From Cymbidium sinense (taxonomy: Eukaryota > Streptophyta > Magnoliopsida > Asparagales > Orchidaceae), in contig CM038218.1 of assembly GCA_021442155.1 (NCBI GenBank), positions 57,993,768-58,057,767 on the forward strand: a stretch of 64,000 bases of DNA. The letters are read 5' to 3'. The notes beneath the pieces are model-generated. The model saw only the letters and a program-made list of their open reading frames with translations. It was not told the origin of the DNA and did not search any database. The position numbers and the translations under genes were made by a program. Every line of letters begins with the position of its first letter. Position 1 is the stretch's first letter. Below, piece after piece: positions 1 through 12,615 of the stretch.

Positions 1-1658
1 AGTTTAGTTTATTTTTTAATTTATTTTATTTTAGTATAATTTTTATTTTTTATTTTATTTTTAGGTTTAGGTTTAGGTTTAGGTTTTAGATTAGGTTTTT
101 ATTTTATTTTATTTTATTTAGGTTTAGGTTTATTTATTTATTTTATTTTCTTATTTTATTTAGTTTAGGTTTAGGCTTTTAGGTTTTCAGGATTTTAGGG
201 TTTAGGGTTTAGGGTTTAAGGTTTAGGGTTTATGGTTTAGGGATTAGGCTTTAGAGTTCATGGTATAGGGTTGTAGGTTTTAGGGTTTCTAGTCCTAGGG
301 TTTAGGGTTTAGGGTTTAGGGTTAGTTTTATGGTTTAAGGTTGGGGTTTATTTATTTATTTTTTATTTACTTCTTATTTTTTATATTTTTTTAATTTAGT
401 AAACTGGTAAGTTTATGTTTATATAGTTTATTTTTTATTTTTTTTTATTTATTGTATTTTTATTTTTATTTGGCTTTATTTTGATGTTTATTTAGTTTGG
501 TTTATTTATTTTAGGTTGCGTTATTTTAGTTTATTTTTTAGGTCTAGGTTTAGGTTTAGGTTTAGGTTTATTTTTTAGTTTAATTTTATTTTTATTTTAT
601 TTTTTGGGTTTAGGTTATATTTTTTATTTTTAGGTTTTGGCTTAGGTTTTTATTTTATTTTTTTGTTTAGGTTTTAGGTTTTTATTTTAAGCTTATTTTT
701 AGGTTTTATTATTTAGTTCAGGTTTAGGTTTATTTTTAGTTTATTTTTTTTATTTAGTTAGGTTTAGGTTTTATTTATTTTAGTTTAATTTTTTTTTAAT
801 TTAGGTTCAGGTTTATTTTATTTTTGTTTTTTTTTAGTTTAGGCTTTAGGTATTATTTATATTTATTTTTAGGTTTTATTTTTAGGTTTATTTTTTAGGT
901 TTAGGTTTTTTTATTCATTTTAATTTTAATTTTAATTTTACTTTTTATTTTAGCTTTAGTTCTTATTTTATTTAGGTTTTTATTTTTTAGTTTAGTTTAG
1001 GTTTTTTATTTATTTTATTTTAGTTAAGTTTTTATTAATCTTATTAATTTTTTTTAAGTTTAGGTTTAGGTTTAGGTTTTAGTTTATGTTTTTATTTTAT
1101 TTTATTTTGGTTTAGGTTTTTTATTTATTTTATTTTTAGGTTTTATTTAGTTTAGGTTTAGGTTTTTAGGGTTTAGGATTTAGGGTTTGGGGTTTACGGT
1201 TTAGGGTTTCATGGTATAGGGTTTAGTGTTTAGAGTTTAGGGTTTAGGGTTTTAGGGTTTAAGTTTAGGGTTTAAGTTTAGGGTTTACGGTTAGTTTTAC
1301 TATTTAGAGTTAGGATTTTATTATTATTTTATTTTTTTTAAGTTAAGTAAATTGGTAGGTTTAGGTTTATTTAGTTTATTTTTTATGTATTTTAGTTTAT
1401 TTTATTATTTATTTTTATTATTATTTTGTTTAATTTATTTATTTTAGGTTTATTTATTTTAGTTTAGGTTTTTTATTTTAGTTTACTTCTTAGGTTTAGG
1501 TTTAGGTTTATTATTTTAGTTTATTTTTATTTTTATTTTATTTTTTAGGTTCAAGTTTTATTTTTTTATTTTTAGGTTTAGGTTTAGGTTCTTATTTTAT
1601 TTTTTTAGGTTTATATTTTAGGTTTTTATTTTAGGTTTATTTTTAAATTTAAGGTTAC

Positions 1659-2100
1659 TTTTTTTAATAGAGAACAAATTCATATTCAACATTTCTTCTT
1701 TTGGATTTAATCAACCAAGTAACACACCAAGTTTTTAAGACACACAATACATAGATTAAAATGAGCATGCATAGAGCAAATCAAAATAGATAACTTGAAT
1801 CTCTACTATGACACATAGTTCCATAAGCAATAGATCGGATCAACCATTATTGAGTTTCTTCAGTTCCCACCAAAACCACCCTGGCCTCTCAAGTAGCAAG
1901 ATCCACAATCATATGCCCGATCTCCCCCTCCACCACCACCATGGCTATAACCTCCGTCCCTCTTCCCTCCATAACCACCACTGCTCCGACCACCACTTCC
2001 ATATCCTCCAGCACCTCCAGATCCCCCACCACCAATGTGATAATCGTAGCCTAGTTCACGGTGATGTCCCTATCGTCAAGGTTCTGCCCATTCTTAGGGT
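1659..2100 (-). pseudogene. Glycine-rich RNA-binding protein retrocopy fragment, copy A
   Basis: On the minus strand this begins with codons for NGQNLD, a motif found at the end of the RRM in plant glycine-rich RNA-binding proteins (family consensus GMNGQ.LDGR.ITVNEAQ). It continues, after an early stop and frameshift, into a Gly/Tyr/Ser/Arg-rich tail with GGYGSGGRSSGGYGG-like spacing and ends at a natural-looking stop near 1,849. A ~170 bp 3' UTR follows, ending in a short A-run (T7 on the plus strand at 1,659-1,665). Only the last part of the RRM is present, so it cannot make a working protein. GC content and codon structure differ sharply from the surrounding satellite. The family assignment rests on the motif order; an identical arrangement in copy C supports it. 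Confidence 0.75.
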
Positions 2101-3483
2101 TTAGGTTTATGTTTAGGTTTATTAGGTTTTAGGGTTTAGGGTTAGTTTAGAGTTTAGGGTTTAGGGTTTAGGGTTTAACATTTAGGGTTTAGGGTTTAGG
2201 GTTTAATTTTTTATTTTTCATAATTTATTATATTTTTATGTTTAGTTTGCTTTATTTTTATGTTTATTTAGTTCAATTTATTTAGTTTAGGTTGCTTTAT
2301 TTTATTTTATTTTTAAAGTTTAGGTTTATTTTTAGGTTTAATTTTTAGTTTAGTTTTATTTTTATTTTATTTTTTTAGGTTTAGGTTTTATTTTTTTCCT
2401 TTTTGGCTTAGGTTTAGGTTTATATTTTATTTTTTTGGGTTTAGGTTTTAGGTTTTTATTTTAGGTTTTATTTTTTAGTTTAGGTTTAGGCTTTGTTTAT
2501 TTTAGGTTTAAGATTAGATTTTATTTGTTTTAGTTTAGTTTATTTTAGTGTAGGTTTAGGTTTATTTTATTTTAATGTTTTTCTTAAGTTTTTTTTTTAG
2601 TTTAGGGTTTAGGTTCATTTTTTAAAGTTTTTTAGGTTTATTTTTTAAGTTTATGTTTTATTTAGTTTATTTTTTATTTTTTATTTTAGGTTTAGTTTTT
2701 ATTTTATTTAGGTTTTTTATTTTTTTTATTTAGTTTAGTTTTTTATTTATTTATTTTAGTTTAGTTTTTATTAATTATTTTATTTTCTTTTTAGGTTTTG
2801 GTTTAGGTTTAGGTTTTATTTTATGTTTTTATTTTATTTTAATTTGTTATAAGTTTTTTATTTATTTTATTTTTAGGTTTTATTCAGTTTAGGTTTAGGT
2901 TTCTAGGTTTTTAGGGTTTAGGGTTTAGGGTTTGGAGTTTACGGGTTTAAGGTTCTAGGGTTTAGGGTTTAAGGTTATTTTTAGGGTTTAGGGTTTAGGG
3001 TTTAGGGTTTAGGGTTTAGGCTTAGGTTTTTTATTTTTTTATTTTTTAAATTAAGTAAACTAGTTGATTTAGGTTTATTTTTTATTTATTTTAGTTTATT
3101 TTAGTTTTTAATTTGATTTAGGTTTCTTTTTTATTTAGTTCAGTTTATTTATGTTAGGTTTATTTATTTTAGTTTAGATTTTTTATTTTAGTTTATTTTT
3201 TAGGTTTAGGTTTATTTTTTAGTTTAGTTTTGTTTTTATTTTATTTTTATAGGTTTTTGTTTTATTTTTTATTTTAAGTTTTCGATTTAGATTTTTATTT
3301 TGTTTTTTTAGATTTAGGTTTTATGTTTCTATTTTAGGTTTATTTTTAAGTTTTATTTTTTAGCTTAGGTTTAGTTTTATTTTTAGGTTTTTTTATTTTA
3401 TTTATTTTAGGTTTAGGTTTAAGATTAGTTTATTTTAGGTTTAGGTTTAGGTTTTATTTATTTTAGTTTAGTTTATTTTAGTT

Positions 3484-3740
3484 ATCGCCTCTCAAGTAGC
3501 TGGATCCACCATCATATCCCCAATCTCTCCCTTCGCCACCGCCACGGCTGTAACCTCTATCACTCCACCCACCTCCATAATCACCACTACTCTGACCACG
3601 ACCACCATATCCACCAGAACCTCCATATCCCTCACCACCACTATGATAACCACCGCCTCCGCCTTCGCCTCCATCGTCAGATCTATACTGAGCCTACTTG
3701 ACGGTGATGTTTTGGCCATCAAGGTTCTGCCCATTCTTAG
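3484..3740 (-). pseudogene. Glycine-rich RNA-binding protein fragment, copy B (coding part only)
   Basis: Minus-strand reading gives NGQNLDGQNITVK, a stop, AQYRSDDGGEGGGG, then YGGSGGYGGRGQSSGDYGGG and a C-terminal RGYSRGGG stretch. This is the best preserved copy of the RRM-end motif (LDGQNITV followed by AQ). Unlike copies A and C it lacks the 3' UTR segment: satellite sequence resumes immediately beyond the glycine-rich tail at 3,484. In plants the complete proteins are RNA chaperones or splicing regulators of the GRP7/GRP8 type; here one internal stop and the missing N-terminal RRM make it a pseudogene. Confidence 0.75.
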
Positions 3741-6700
3741 GGTTTAGGTTTATGTTTAGGTTTATAAAGTTTATTTATAATTTATTTAGTTACTTTTGGT
3801 TTAGGTTTACAGTTTGGGGTTTAGGGTTTAAGGTTAGGGTTTAGGGTTTTTTAGGGTTTACGGTGTAGGGTTTTGTGTTTTGGGTTATAGGTTTAGGGTT
3901 TAGTGCATAACATTTAGGATTTAGGGTTTAGGATTTAGGGTTTAAGGGATTTTTTTTTTAAATTAAGTAAACCTGTAGGTTTAAGTTTATTTAGTGTATT
4001 TGGTTTATTTTTTTTATTTATTTTAGTTTACTTTATTTTTTTTATTTAGGTTTATTTTTTTATTTAGTTTAGTTTATTTATTCTAGTTTAGGTTTGTTAT
4101 TTTAGTTTATTTTAGGTTTAGGTTAAGGTTTATTTTTGAGTTGAGTTTTATTTTTTATTTTTAGGTTTAGGTTTAGGTTTTTATTTTAGGTTTATTTTTA
4201 GGTTTTATTTTTTTGTTTAGGTTTGGTTTATTTTTAGTTTCTTTTATTTTATTTAGTTTAAGTTTAGGTTTAGGTTTTATATATTTTAGTTTAGTTTATT
4301 TTAGTTTAGGTTTAAGTTTATTTGATATTATTTATTTTATTTTTATTTTATGTTTATGTTTTTTTTAGCTACGATTTAGGTTTATTTTTAAATTTAGGTT
4401 TTTATTTAGTTTTAATTTTATTTTATTTTAGGTTTAGTTTTTATTTTATTTATGTTTTTTATTCTTAGGTTTATTTTATTTTATTTAGTTTAGTTTAAGT
4501 TTTATTTTTTTTTGTTTAGTTTTTATTTTATTTTGATTTATTTTGAGGTTTAGGTTTATGTTTTTATTTTATTTTATATTTTAATTTTATTTAGGTTTAG
4601 GTTTTTATTTATTTATTATATTTTTAGGTTTTATTAAGTTTAAGTTTAGATTTTTAGGTTTTTAGGGTTTAGGATTTAGGGTTTAGGGTTTAGGGTTTAG
4701 GGTTAGGGTTAGGCTTTAGGGTTTAGGATTTAGTGTTTAGGCTTTAGGGTTTAAGGTTTTTAGGGTTTTGGGTTTATAGTTTAGTGTTTAAGGTTTGGGG
4801 TTAGGGTTTAGTTAGGTAGGGTTTAGGCTTTTTAGGGTTTAGGTTTAGGGTTTAGGTTTAGGTTTAGTGGTTAGGTTAGGTAGTTTTAGGGTTTAGGTTT
4901 AGGTTTAGTTTAGTTTGGGTTTAGGTTAGGTTAGGGTTTAGGGTTTAGGGTTTATGGTTTAGGGTTTAGGGTTTAGGATTTAGTGTTTAGTGTTTAGGGT
5001 TTAGGTTTAGATTTTATTTTAAAAAATAATTAAGTAAACCAGTAGGTTTAGGTTAATTTAGATTATTTTATATATTTATTTACATTTATTTTTATTTTTA
5101 TTTAGTTTAGTTTATTTATTTTATGTTTAGTTATTTTAGTTTACGCTTTTTATTTTAGGTTATTTTTTAGGTTTAGATTTAGTTTATGTTTATTTTTTAG
5201 TTTAGTTTTATTTTCATTTTATTTTTTAGGTTTACGTTTTATTTTTTTATTTTTAGGTTTAGGTTTTATTTTTTTTATTTTTAGGTTTAGGTTTAGGTTT
5301 TTATTTTAGTTTTTAGGTTTACATTATAGATTTTTATTTAAGGTTTATTTTTTTACATTTTATTTTTTATTTTAGGTTTAGGTTTATTTTTAGTTTATTT
5401 TGTTTGATTTAGTTTAGGGTTTAGGTTTAGTTTTTTTTAGGTTTAGGTTTAGGTTATATTTATTTTAGTTTAGTTTACTTTAGTTTAGGTTTAAGTTTTT
5501 TTTGTTTTTTTTATTTTATTTTTATTTTGGTTTAGATTTTTTTTAGCTTAGGGTTTAGGATTTATTTTTTATTTATTTTTAGGATTTATTTTTAGGTTTA
5601 GTTTTTAGGTTAAGGTTTTTATTTAGTTTTTATTTTATTTTACTTCAGGTTTTTTTTATTTATATTTTACGTTTAGGTTTTATTTTATTTAGGGTTTTTA
5701 TTTTTTAGGTTTATTTTATTTTTTTAGTTTAGTTTAGGTTTTATTCATTTTACTTTAGCTTAGTTTTTTTTATTTTTTATATTATTAGTTTAGGTTTAGG
5801 TTTTGCTTTAGGTTTAAGTTTAGGTTTCAGTTAGGTTTTTATTTTATTTTAGTTTTTTTATTTTATGTTTAGGTTTTTAAGGCTTAGGGTTTATGGTATA
5901 CGATTTAGAGTTTATGATTTAGCGTTTAGGGTTTAGGGTTTTAGGGTTTGGGGTTTAGGGTTTAGTGTTTAGGGTTTAGTGTTTAGGGTTTTATGGTTTA
6001 TGGTTTAGGGTTTAGGGTTTAGGATTTAGGATTTAGGGTTAGTTTTAGGGTTTAGGGTTTAAGGTTAGGGTTTATTTTATTTTTTTATTTTTTTTATTTT
6101 TTATTTGTTAAAAATTAAGTAAACTGGTATGTTTAGGTTTATTTAGTTTATTTATTTATTTATTTTATTTTATTTTATTTTTTATTTTATTTAGGTTGAT
6201 TTTAATTGTAGTTAATTTATTTATTTATTTTATTTATATTTTTATTTTTTTTTTATTTTAGTTTATTTTTTAGGTTTAAGTTTAGGTTTATTTTTTTATT
6301 TTAATTTTAATTTATTTTAGTTTAGGTTTTAGGTTTTATTAATTTGTTTAGTTTATTTTAGTTTAGGTTTATTTTATTTATTTTATTTTAGGTTTAGGTT
6401 TTTTAGTATTTTAGGTTTAGGTTTTATTTTTATTTATTTTTTAGGTATTTTTTAGGTTATTTTTTTAGGTTTAGGTTTTTATTTACTATTTATTTTATTT
6501 TATTTTAAGTTTATTTTATTATTATTTTAGGTTTAGTTTTTATTTTATTTAGGTTTTTCTTTTTTAGTTTAGTTTATGTTTTTAGTTATTTTATTTTATT
6601 TTAGTTATTATTAATTATTTTAATTTCTTTTTAGGTTTAGGTTTAGGTTAAGGTTTTAGTTTATATTTTTATTTTATTTTATTTTCTTTTGGTTTAGGTT

Positions 6701-6919
6701 TTTTATTTATTTTATTTTTAGGTTTTTATTTAGTTTTGGTTTAGGTTTTTAGCTCTTTAGTGGTTTAGGCTTTAGGGTTTAGGGATTAGTGTTTAAGGTT
6801 TTTTTTGGTTTAGGGTTTAGGGTTTATGGTTTAGCAATTTTAATGTCCATGGTTTAGGGTTTAGGGTTTAGGTTTTAAGTTTTGGATTCAAGAATTAGTT
6901 TAGGGTTTAGGGGTTTTTC

Positions 6920-7362
6920 TAAAGAGAATAAATTCAGATTCAACATATCTTCTTTTTGATTTCATCAACCAAGTAACACACCAAGTTTTCTAAGACACAA
7001 GCGATGACATAGATAAAAAATGAGCACGTACAGAGCAAATCAAAACCCTAGATAACTAGAACCGTCTCTACTATAAACAGTTTATAGCAGATCATATAAG
7101 GCTGTTCTTGATTTCTCTAATTCCCAGAATCACGGCCTCTGGATCCAACATCATATCCCCGATCTCTCCCTCCACCACCACGATGGCTATAACCTCTGTA
7201 GCTCCTCCCACCTCCATAAGCACCACTGCTCCAACCACCACCTCCATATCCACCAGCACCTCCAGATCCCCCACCACCCATGATACCGCCACCCGCCTTC
7301 CCTCCATCACTAGATATAGTAGCCAGTTGACATTGATGTTCGCCATCAAGGTTCCCATTCTT
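6920..7362 (-). pseudogene. Glycine-rich RNA-binding protein retrocopy fragment, copy C
   Basis: On the minus strand the segment encodes NGNLDGEH, then a shifted ITV region, then a long open glycine-rich tail (GGGGSGGAGGYGGGGWSSG, then RSYRGYSHRGGGGRDRGYD) ending GSRGRDSGN and a stop near 7,119. About 200 bp of 3' UTR follows, ending around 6,920. The glycine-rich part is almost free of frame damage, which suggests either recent capture or homogenisation with a functional source. Both ends pass directly into TTTAGGG-like sequence. No intron is visible, in keeping with a retroposed mRNA fragment. Confidence 0.78.
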
Positions 7363-10300
7363 AGTTTAGGTTTTGGTTTAGGTTTATCAGCTTTTAGGGT
7401 TTAAGTATACTTTTAAATTTATTTAGTTACAATAAGTTTAGGTTTAGGGTTTGGGGTTTATGGTTTAGGGTTTAGGGTTTATGCTTTTATGGTTTAGGGT
7501 TTAGGTTTTGGGTTTTGGGTTTAGGGTGTTTTAGTGTAGTGTTTAGGGTTTAGGGTTTAGAGTTGTAGGTTTAGGGTTGTAGGTTTAGGGTTTAGGGTTT
7601 AAAATTTAGGGTTTATTATTTTCTCTTTTTTTAAAAAAAATTAAGTAAACTGATAGGTTTAGGTTTTTTTAGTTTATTCTTTATTTATTATAATTTACTT
7701 TATTTTTTATTTTTATTTAGGATTATTTTTTCCTTTTTAATTTGTTTAGTTTATTTATTTTAGGTTTATTTATTTTAGTTTAATTTTATTTTAATTTATT
7801 TTTTAGGTTTAGGTTTAGGTTTATGGTTATTTAGTTTAGTTTTATTTTTATTTTTATTTTATGTTTTGGTTTTATTTTTTACTTTTAGGTTTATGTTAGG
7901 TTTTTTTTTATTTTTTTAGGTTTAGGTTTTAGCTTTTCATTTCAGGTTTATTTTTAGGTTTTATTTTTTAGTTTATGTTTAGGTTTATTTTTTATTTTAT
8001 TTTATTTAGTTTAGGTTTAAGTTTAGTTCACTTTAGGTTTACGTTTAGGTTTTATTTATTTTAGTTTAGTTTATTTTAGTCTAGGTTTATGTTTATTTTA
8101 TTTTTTTTATTTTAGGTTTACTTTTTTTTTTAGTTTAGGGTTTAGGTTTTATTTTTTATTTATTTATAGGTTTTATTTTTAGGATGATTTTTTTAGGTTT
8201 AAGTTTTTACTTAGTTTTTATTTTATTTTATTATAGGTTTATTTTATTTTTATTTTACCTTTGGTATTTGTTTTATTTAGATTTTTCATTTTTAGTTTTA
8301 TTTTTATATTTTTGTTTAATTTTGTTTAGGTTTTTAGTTAATTTCTTTTAGTTAATTTTTTATTTTATTTTTAGGTTTAGGTTTAGGTTTTAGTTTAGGT
8401 TTTTATTTTATTTTATATTTTTATTTTATTTATGTTTAGGTTTATTTATTTATTTCATTTTTAGGTTTTATTTCGTTTAATTTTAGGTTTTTAGATTTTT
8501 AGGGTTTAGGGTTTAGGGTTTAAGGTTTAAGGTTTAGGGTTTAAGGTTTAGGGTCCTAGGGTTTAGGGTTTAAGGTTTAGGGTTTTTTTTAAATTAAGTA
8601 AACCAATAGGTTTAGGTTTATTTAGTTTATTTATTATTTATTTTAGTTTATTTTATTTATTAATTATTATTTTGGTTTATTTTTTTATTTTTATTTAGTT
8701 TTGTTTATTTATTTAAGGTTTATTTATTTTATTTTGGGTTTTTTATTTCAGTTTATTTTTTAGGTTTAGGTTTAGGTTTATGTTTACTTTTTAGTTTATT
8801 TTAAAATTTATTTTATTTTTTATGTTTAGGTTTTATTTTTTTAATATTTGGTTTAGGTTTAGGTTTTTATTTTATTTTTTTAGGTTTATGTTTTTGGTTT
8901 TTATTTTAGGTTTATTTTTAGGTTTTATCTTTTAGTTTAGGTTTAGGTTTATTTTATTTTATTTAGTTTAGGGTTTAGGTTTAGTTAATTTAAGGTTTAG
9001 GTTTACATTTTATTTATTTTAGTTTTGTTTATTTTAGTTTAGGTTTATTTTATTTTATTTATTTTAGGTTTAGGTTTTTTTAGTTTAGGGTTTAGGTTTT
9101 ACTTCTTATTTATTTTTAAGCTTTATTTTTTGATTTATTTTTTATGTTTAGGTTTTTATTTAATTATTTTTTATTTTACGTTTAGGTTTTATTTTATTTA
9201 GGTTTTTTATTTTTAGGTTTTTTTAGTTTAGTTTAGGTTTTTATTTATTTTTCTTTATTTTATTTTTTATTTTCAATTTTATTTTATTTTTAGGTTTAGG
9301 TTTATGTTTAGGTTTAAGTTTTAGTTTTGGTTTCTATTTTATTTTATTTTTTTATTTAAGGTTTTTATATTTATTTTCTTTTTAGGTTTTATTTAGTTTA
9401 GGGTTAGGTTTTTAAGCTTTTAGGGTTTAAGGTTTATGATTTAGGGTTTAGTGTTTAGGGTTTAGGGTTTAGGGTTTAGAGATTAGGGTTTATGGTTTTA
9501 GGATTTATGGTTTAGGGTTTAGTCTTTAGTGTTTTAGGGTTTAGGGTTTAGGGTTGTAAGTTTAGGCATTAGGGTTTAGGATTTAGGGTTAGTTTTAGGG
9601 TTAGGGTTTATTAATTTTTTTAAATTTTTTTAATTTATATTTTTTAAAAATTAAATAAACTGCTAGGTTTAGGTATATTTAGTTTATTTTTTTATTTTAG
9701 TTTATTTTATTTCTTATTTTTTTGGTTCATTTTAACTTTTATTTAGTTTGGTTTATTTATTTTAGTTTTATTTATTTAAGTTTCAGTTTTTTATTTTATT
9801 TTATTTTTTAGGTTTAAGTTTAGTTTTTATTCAGTTTTATTTTTATTTTATTTTTTATGTTTTGGTTTTATTTTTTATTTTTAGGTTAACGTTTAAGTTT
9901 TTTTTTTTTTTTTCAGGATTATGTTTTAAGTTTTTATTTTAGGTTTATTTTTAGGTTTTATTTTTTATTTAGGTTTATGTTTATTTTTAGTTTATTTTAT
10001 TTTATTTAGTTTAGTTTTAGGTTTAGGTTTAATTTATTTTAGGTTTAGGTGTAGGTTTTATTTATTTTAGTTTATGTTTAGGTTTATTTTATTTTTATTT
10101 TACGTTTAGGTTTTTTAGTTTAGGGTTTAGGTTTTATTATTTATTATTTATTTAGGTTTTATTTTCAGGTTTATTTTTTTAGGTTTAGGTTTTTATTTAG
10201 TTTTTATTTTAATTTATTTTAGGTTTATTTTATTTTTATTTCATTGGTTTAGTTTAGGTTTTTATTTATTTTATTTTTATTTAGTTTTCATTTTTTATTT

Positions 10301-10714
10301 TTTTTTCTTTTTAGGTTCAGGTTTAGCTTTAGGTTTTAGCTTATGTTTTTATTTTATTTTAGTTTTTTTATTTATTTTATTTTTAGGTTTTATTTAGTTT
10401 AGAATTAGCTTTTTAGCTTTTTAAGGTTTAGGGGATTTTTTTTGGGTTTAAGGTTTTGGGTTTAGGGTTTAGGTTTTAGGTTTAGGGTTTAGGCTTTAAG
10501 GTTTTAGGGTTTAGGGTTTAGGGTTTAGGGTTTAGGATTTAGGGCTTTTAGGGTTTATGGTTTAGGGTTTATGTTTTAGGTTTAGGGTTTAGGGTTTAGG
10601 GTTTAAGGTTTAGGATTTTATGGTTTAGGGTTTCGGGTTTAGGGTTTAGGTTTTAGGTTTAAGGTTCAGGTTTTAGTTTGGGGTTCAGATTTTAGTTTAG
10701 GGTTTTGGTTTTGG

Positions 10715-10905
10715 TTTTTTTTAACAGAGAGTAAATTCATGTTCAACATTTCTTCTTTTCAATTTCATCATGAAGTAACACAAGTTTTCTAAGACACAAG
10801 TGATGACATAGATAAAAAATAAGCATGGATAAACCTCAAAACCATGATAAGAACCATCTCTACTATAAAGATAGTTTCATAAGCAGTAGATTGGATCGAC
10901 TGTTC
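10715..10905 (-). pseudogene. Glycine-rich protein retrocopy, copy D (3' UTR remnant)
   Basis: Only the 3' UTR section of copies A and C is present (shared landmarks: CAACATTTCTTCTTTT, GTTTTCTAAGACACAAG, GATAAAAAATAAGCAT, ATCTCTACTATAAAGA). It ends on the plus strand at 10,715-10,722 in T8, the expected poly(A) of a minus-strand retrocopy. The other end breaks off just after a TCGACTGTTCTT motif into TTTTATTTTATTTAGG satellite, the same breakpoint as in copies E and F. Confidence 0.7.
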
Positions 10906-12584
10906 TTTAATTTTTATTTTATTTAGGTAATTTATTCTTAGGTTTATTTTATTTTTTAGTTTATTTTAGGTTTTTATTTATTTTATTTTAGTTTATTTTT
11001 ATTAATTTATTTTATTTTATATTTAGGTTTAGGTTTAAGTTTTTATTTTACTTTATTTTTTATTTTATTTAGGTTTAAGTTTTTTTATATATTTTATTTT
11101 TTAGTTTTATTAGTTTAGGTTTAGGTTTTTAGGTTTTTAGGGTTTAGGATTTATGGTTTAGGGTTTAGGGTTTAAGGGTTAGGGATTAGGGTTTTAGGCT
11201 TTAGGGTTTTATGGTTTGGGGTTTAGGATAGGGTTTGGTTTAGGTTTCACGGTTTAGTGTTTAGGCTTTTGGGTTTAGGATTTTTAGGGTTTAGGGTTTA
11301 GGGTTTATGGTTAGCTTAGGAATTAGGGATTTTTTTAATTAAGTAAATCGGTAGGTTTAGGTTTATTTAGTTTATTTTTTACTTATTTTAGTCTATTTTT
11401 ATTTTTTATTTATGTTTATTTTTTTATTTAGTAGTTTATTTATTTGGGTTTATTTATTTTAGTTTTGGTTTTTTATTTCATTTTATTTTATAGGTTAATT
11501 TTAGGTTTATTTTTTGGTTGAGTTTAATTTTTATTTTATTTTTTAGGTTTAGGTTTTATTTTTTATTTTTAGGTTAAGGTTAGGGTTTTTATTTTATTTT
11601 TGAAGGTTTTGGATTTAGGTTAATTTTTAGGTTTTTTTTTTAGATTAGGTTTATTTTTAGTTTAGGTTTAGATTTAGTTTTCTTTAGGTTTAGGTTTAAG
11701 TTTTATTTATTTTAGTTTAGTTTAATTTATTTTAGATTTAGGTTTAGCTTTTTTTCTAGTTTAGGGTTTTTATTTCAATTTTAGGTTTATTTTATATGTT
11801 TAGGTTTTTATTTAGTTTTTATTTTATTTTATTTTAGGTTTATTTAATTTTTATTTTACATTTAGTTTTTATTTTATATAGGTTTTTTAATCTTAGGTTT
11901 ATTTTATTTTTTAGTTTAGTTTAGGTTATTATTTATTTTGCTTTAATTTATTTTTTTAGTTTATTTTTTTTATTTTTAGGTTTAGGTTTTCGTTTAGGTT
12001 TTTATTTTATTTTATTTTTTATTTTATTTAGGTTTAGGTTTATTTATTTATTTTATTTTTTGATTTTATTTTGTTTAGGTTTAGGTTTTTAGGTTTTAAG
12101 TTTAGGGTTTGGGTTTTAGTTTAGGGTTTGGGGTTTAGGTTTAGGTTTTAGGTTTTAGGGTTTTATGGTTTAGGATTAAGGGTTAGGGTTTAGGGTTTAG
12201 GGTTTAAGGTATAGGTTTTAGGCTTTAGGCTTTAGGGTTTTTAGGGTTTAGTGTTTAGGGTTAGCTTAGGGTTGAACGGTTGTTTAGGGTTTAGGGTTTA
12301 AGGTTTAGAGTTTAGTGTTTAGGGTTTAGGGTTTTTAGGGTTTAAGATTTTTTGGGTTTAATGTTTAGGGTTTATGGTTAGTTTAGGGTCTAGGGTTTGT
12401 GGTTTTAGGGTTTAGGGTTTAGGGTTTAGGGCTAGGGTTAGGGTTTAGGGTTTAGGGTTTAGTGTTTAGGGTTTAGGGTTTAGGGTTTTCTAAGATTTAA
12501 AGTTTAGGGTTTAGGGTTTAGGGTTTATGGTTTATGGTTTAGGATTTTAGAATTTAAGGTTTAGGGTTTAGTGTTTAGGGTTTA

Positions 12585-12602
12585 GGGTTTAGGGTTAGTT
12601 TT
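12585..12602. repeat. Candidate LINE target-site duplication, left copy
   Basis: GGGTTTAGGGTTAGTTTT at the left edge of the LINE is matched exactly at 21,362-21,379 on the other side. An 18 bp direct repeat is a normal length for target-primed insertion. The background is itself TTTAGGG repeat and the same string occurs elsewhere in the satellite (for example near 320), so a chance match is possible. Confidence 0.4.
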
Positions 12603-12615
12603 TTTTTTTTTTTTT
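12599..12615 (-). other. LINE poly(A) tail
   Basis: A pure run of 17 T on the plus strand is the poly(A) end of the minus-strand LINE. It lies between the satellite and the first unique LINE bases (GGGGAAACC on the plus strand). Confidence 0.8.

Larger units (their letters stand above)
1..12598. repeat. Degenerate telomere-like satellite block, left part
   Basis: The whole stretch is T-rich DNA built from variants of TTTAGG, TTTAGGG and TTTATTTTA. Runs of exact TTTAGGG occur in short clusters, for example near 200-330, 2,960-3,020, 4,670-5,000 and 12,120-12,600. There is a higher-order period: a landmark AATTAAGTAAAC followed by a TTTAGGTTTATTTAG-like string recurs near 1,345, 3,050, 3,961, 5,029, 6,113, 7,640, 8,591, 9,648 and 11,337. 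Most spacings are 0.9-1.1 kb, and longer ones occur where the gene-derived cassettes sit. TTTAGGG is the standard plant telomere repeat, but this is clearly an interstitial or subtelomeric derivative and not a working chromosome end: units are mutated and unrelated DNA follows. Apart from the cassettes listed separately I see no gene here. Confidence 0.9.

Noticed and set aside
1..700. A true chromosome end
   Set aside because: The repeats are degenerate, interrupted by T-rich filler, and the same block continues with gene fragments and mobile elements.
1808..2104. 98-codon plus-strand ORF rich in His/Pro/Ser
   Set aside because: It is the antisense of the glycine-rich protein retrocopy; codons for Gly and Tyr read backwards give Pro, Thr and His.
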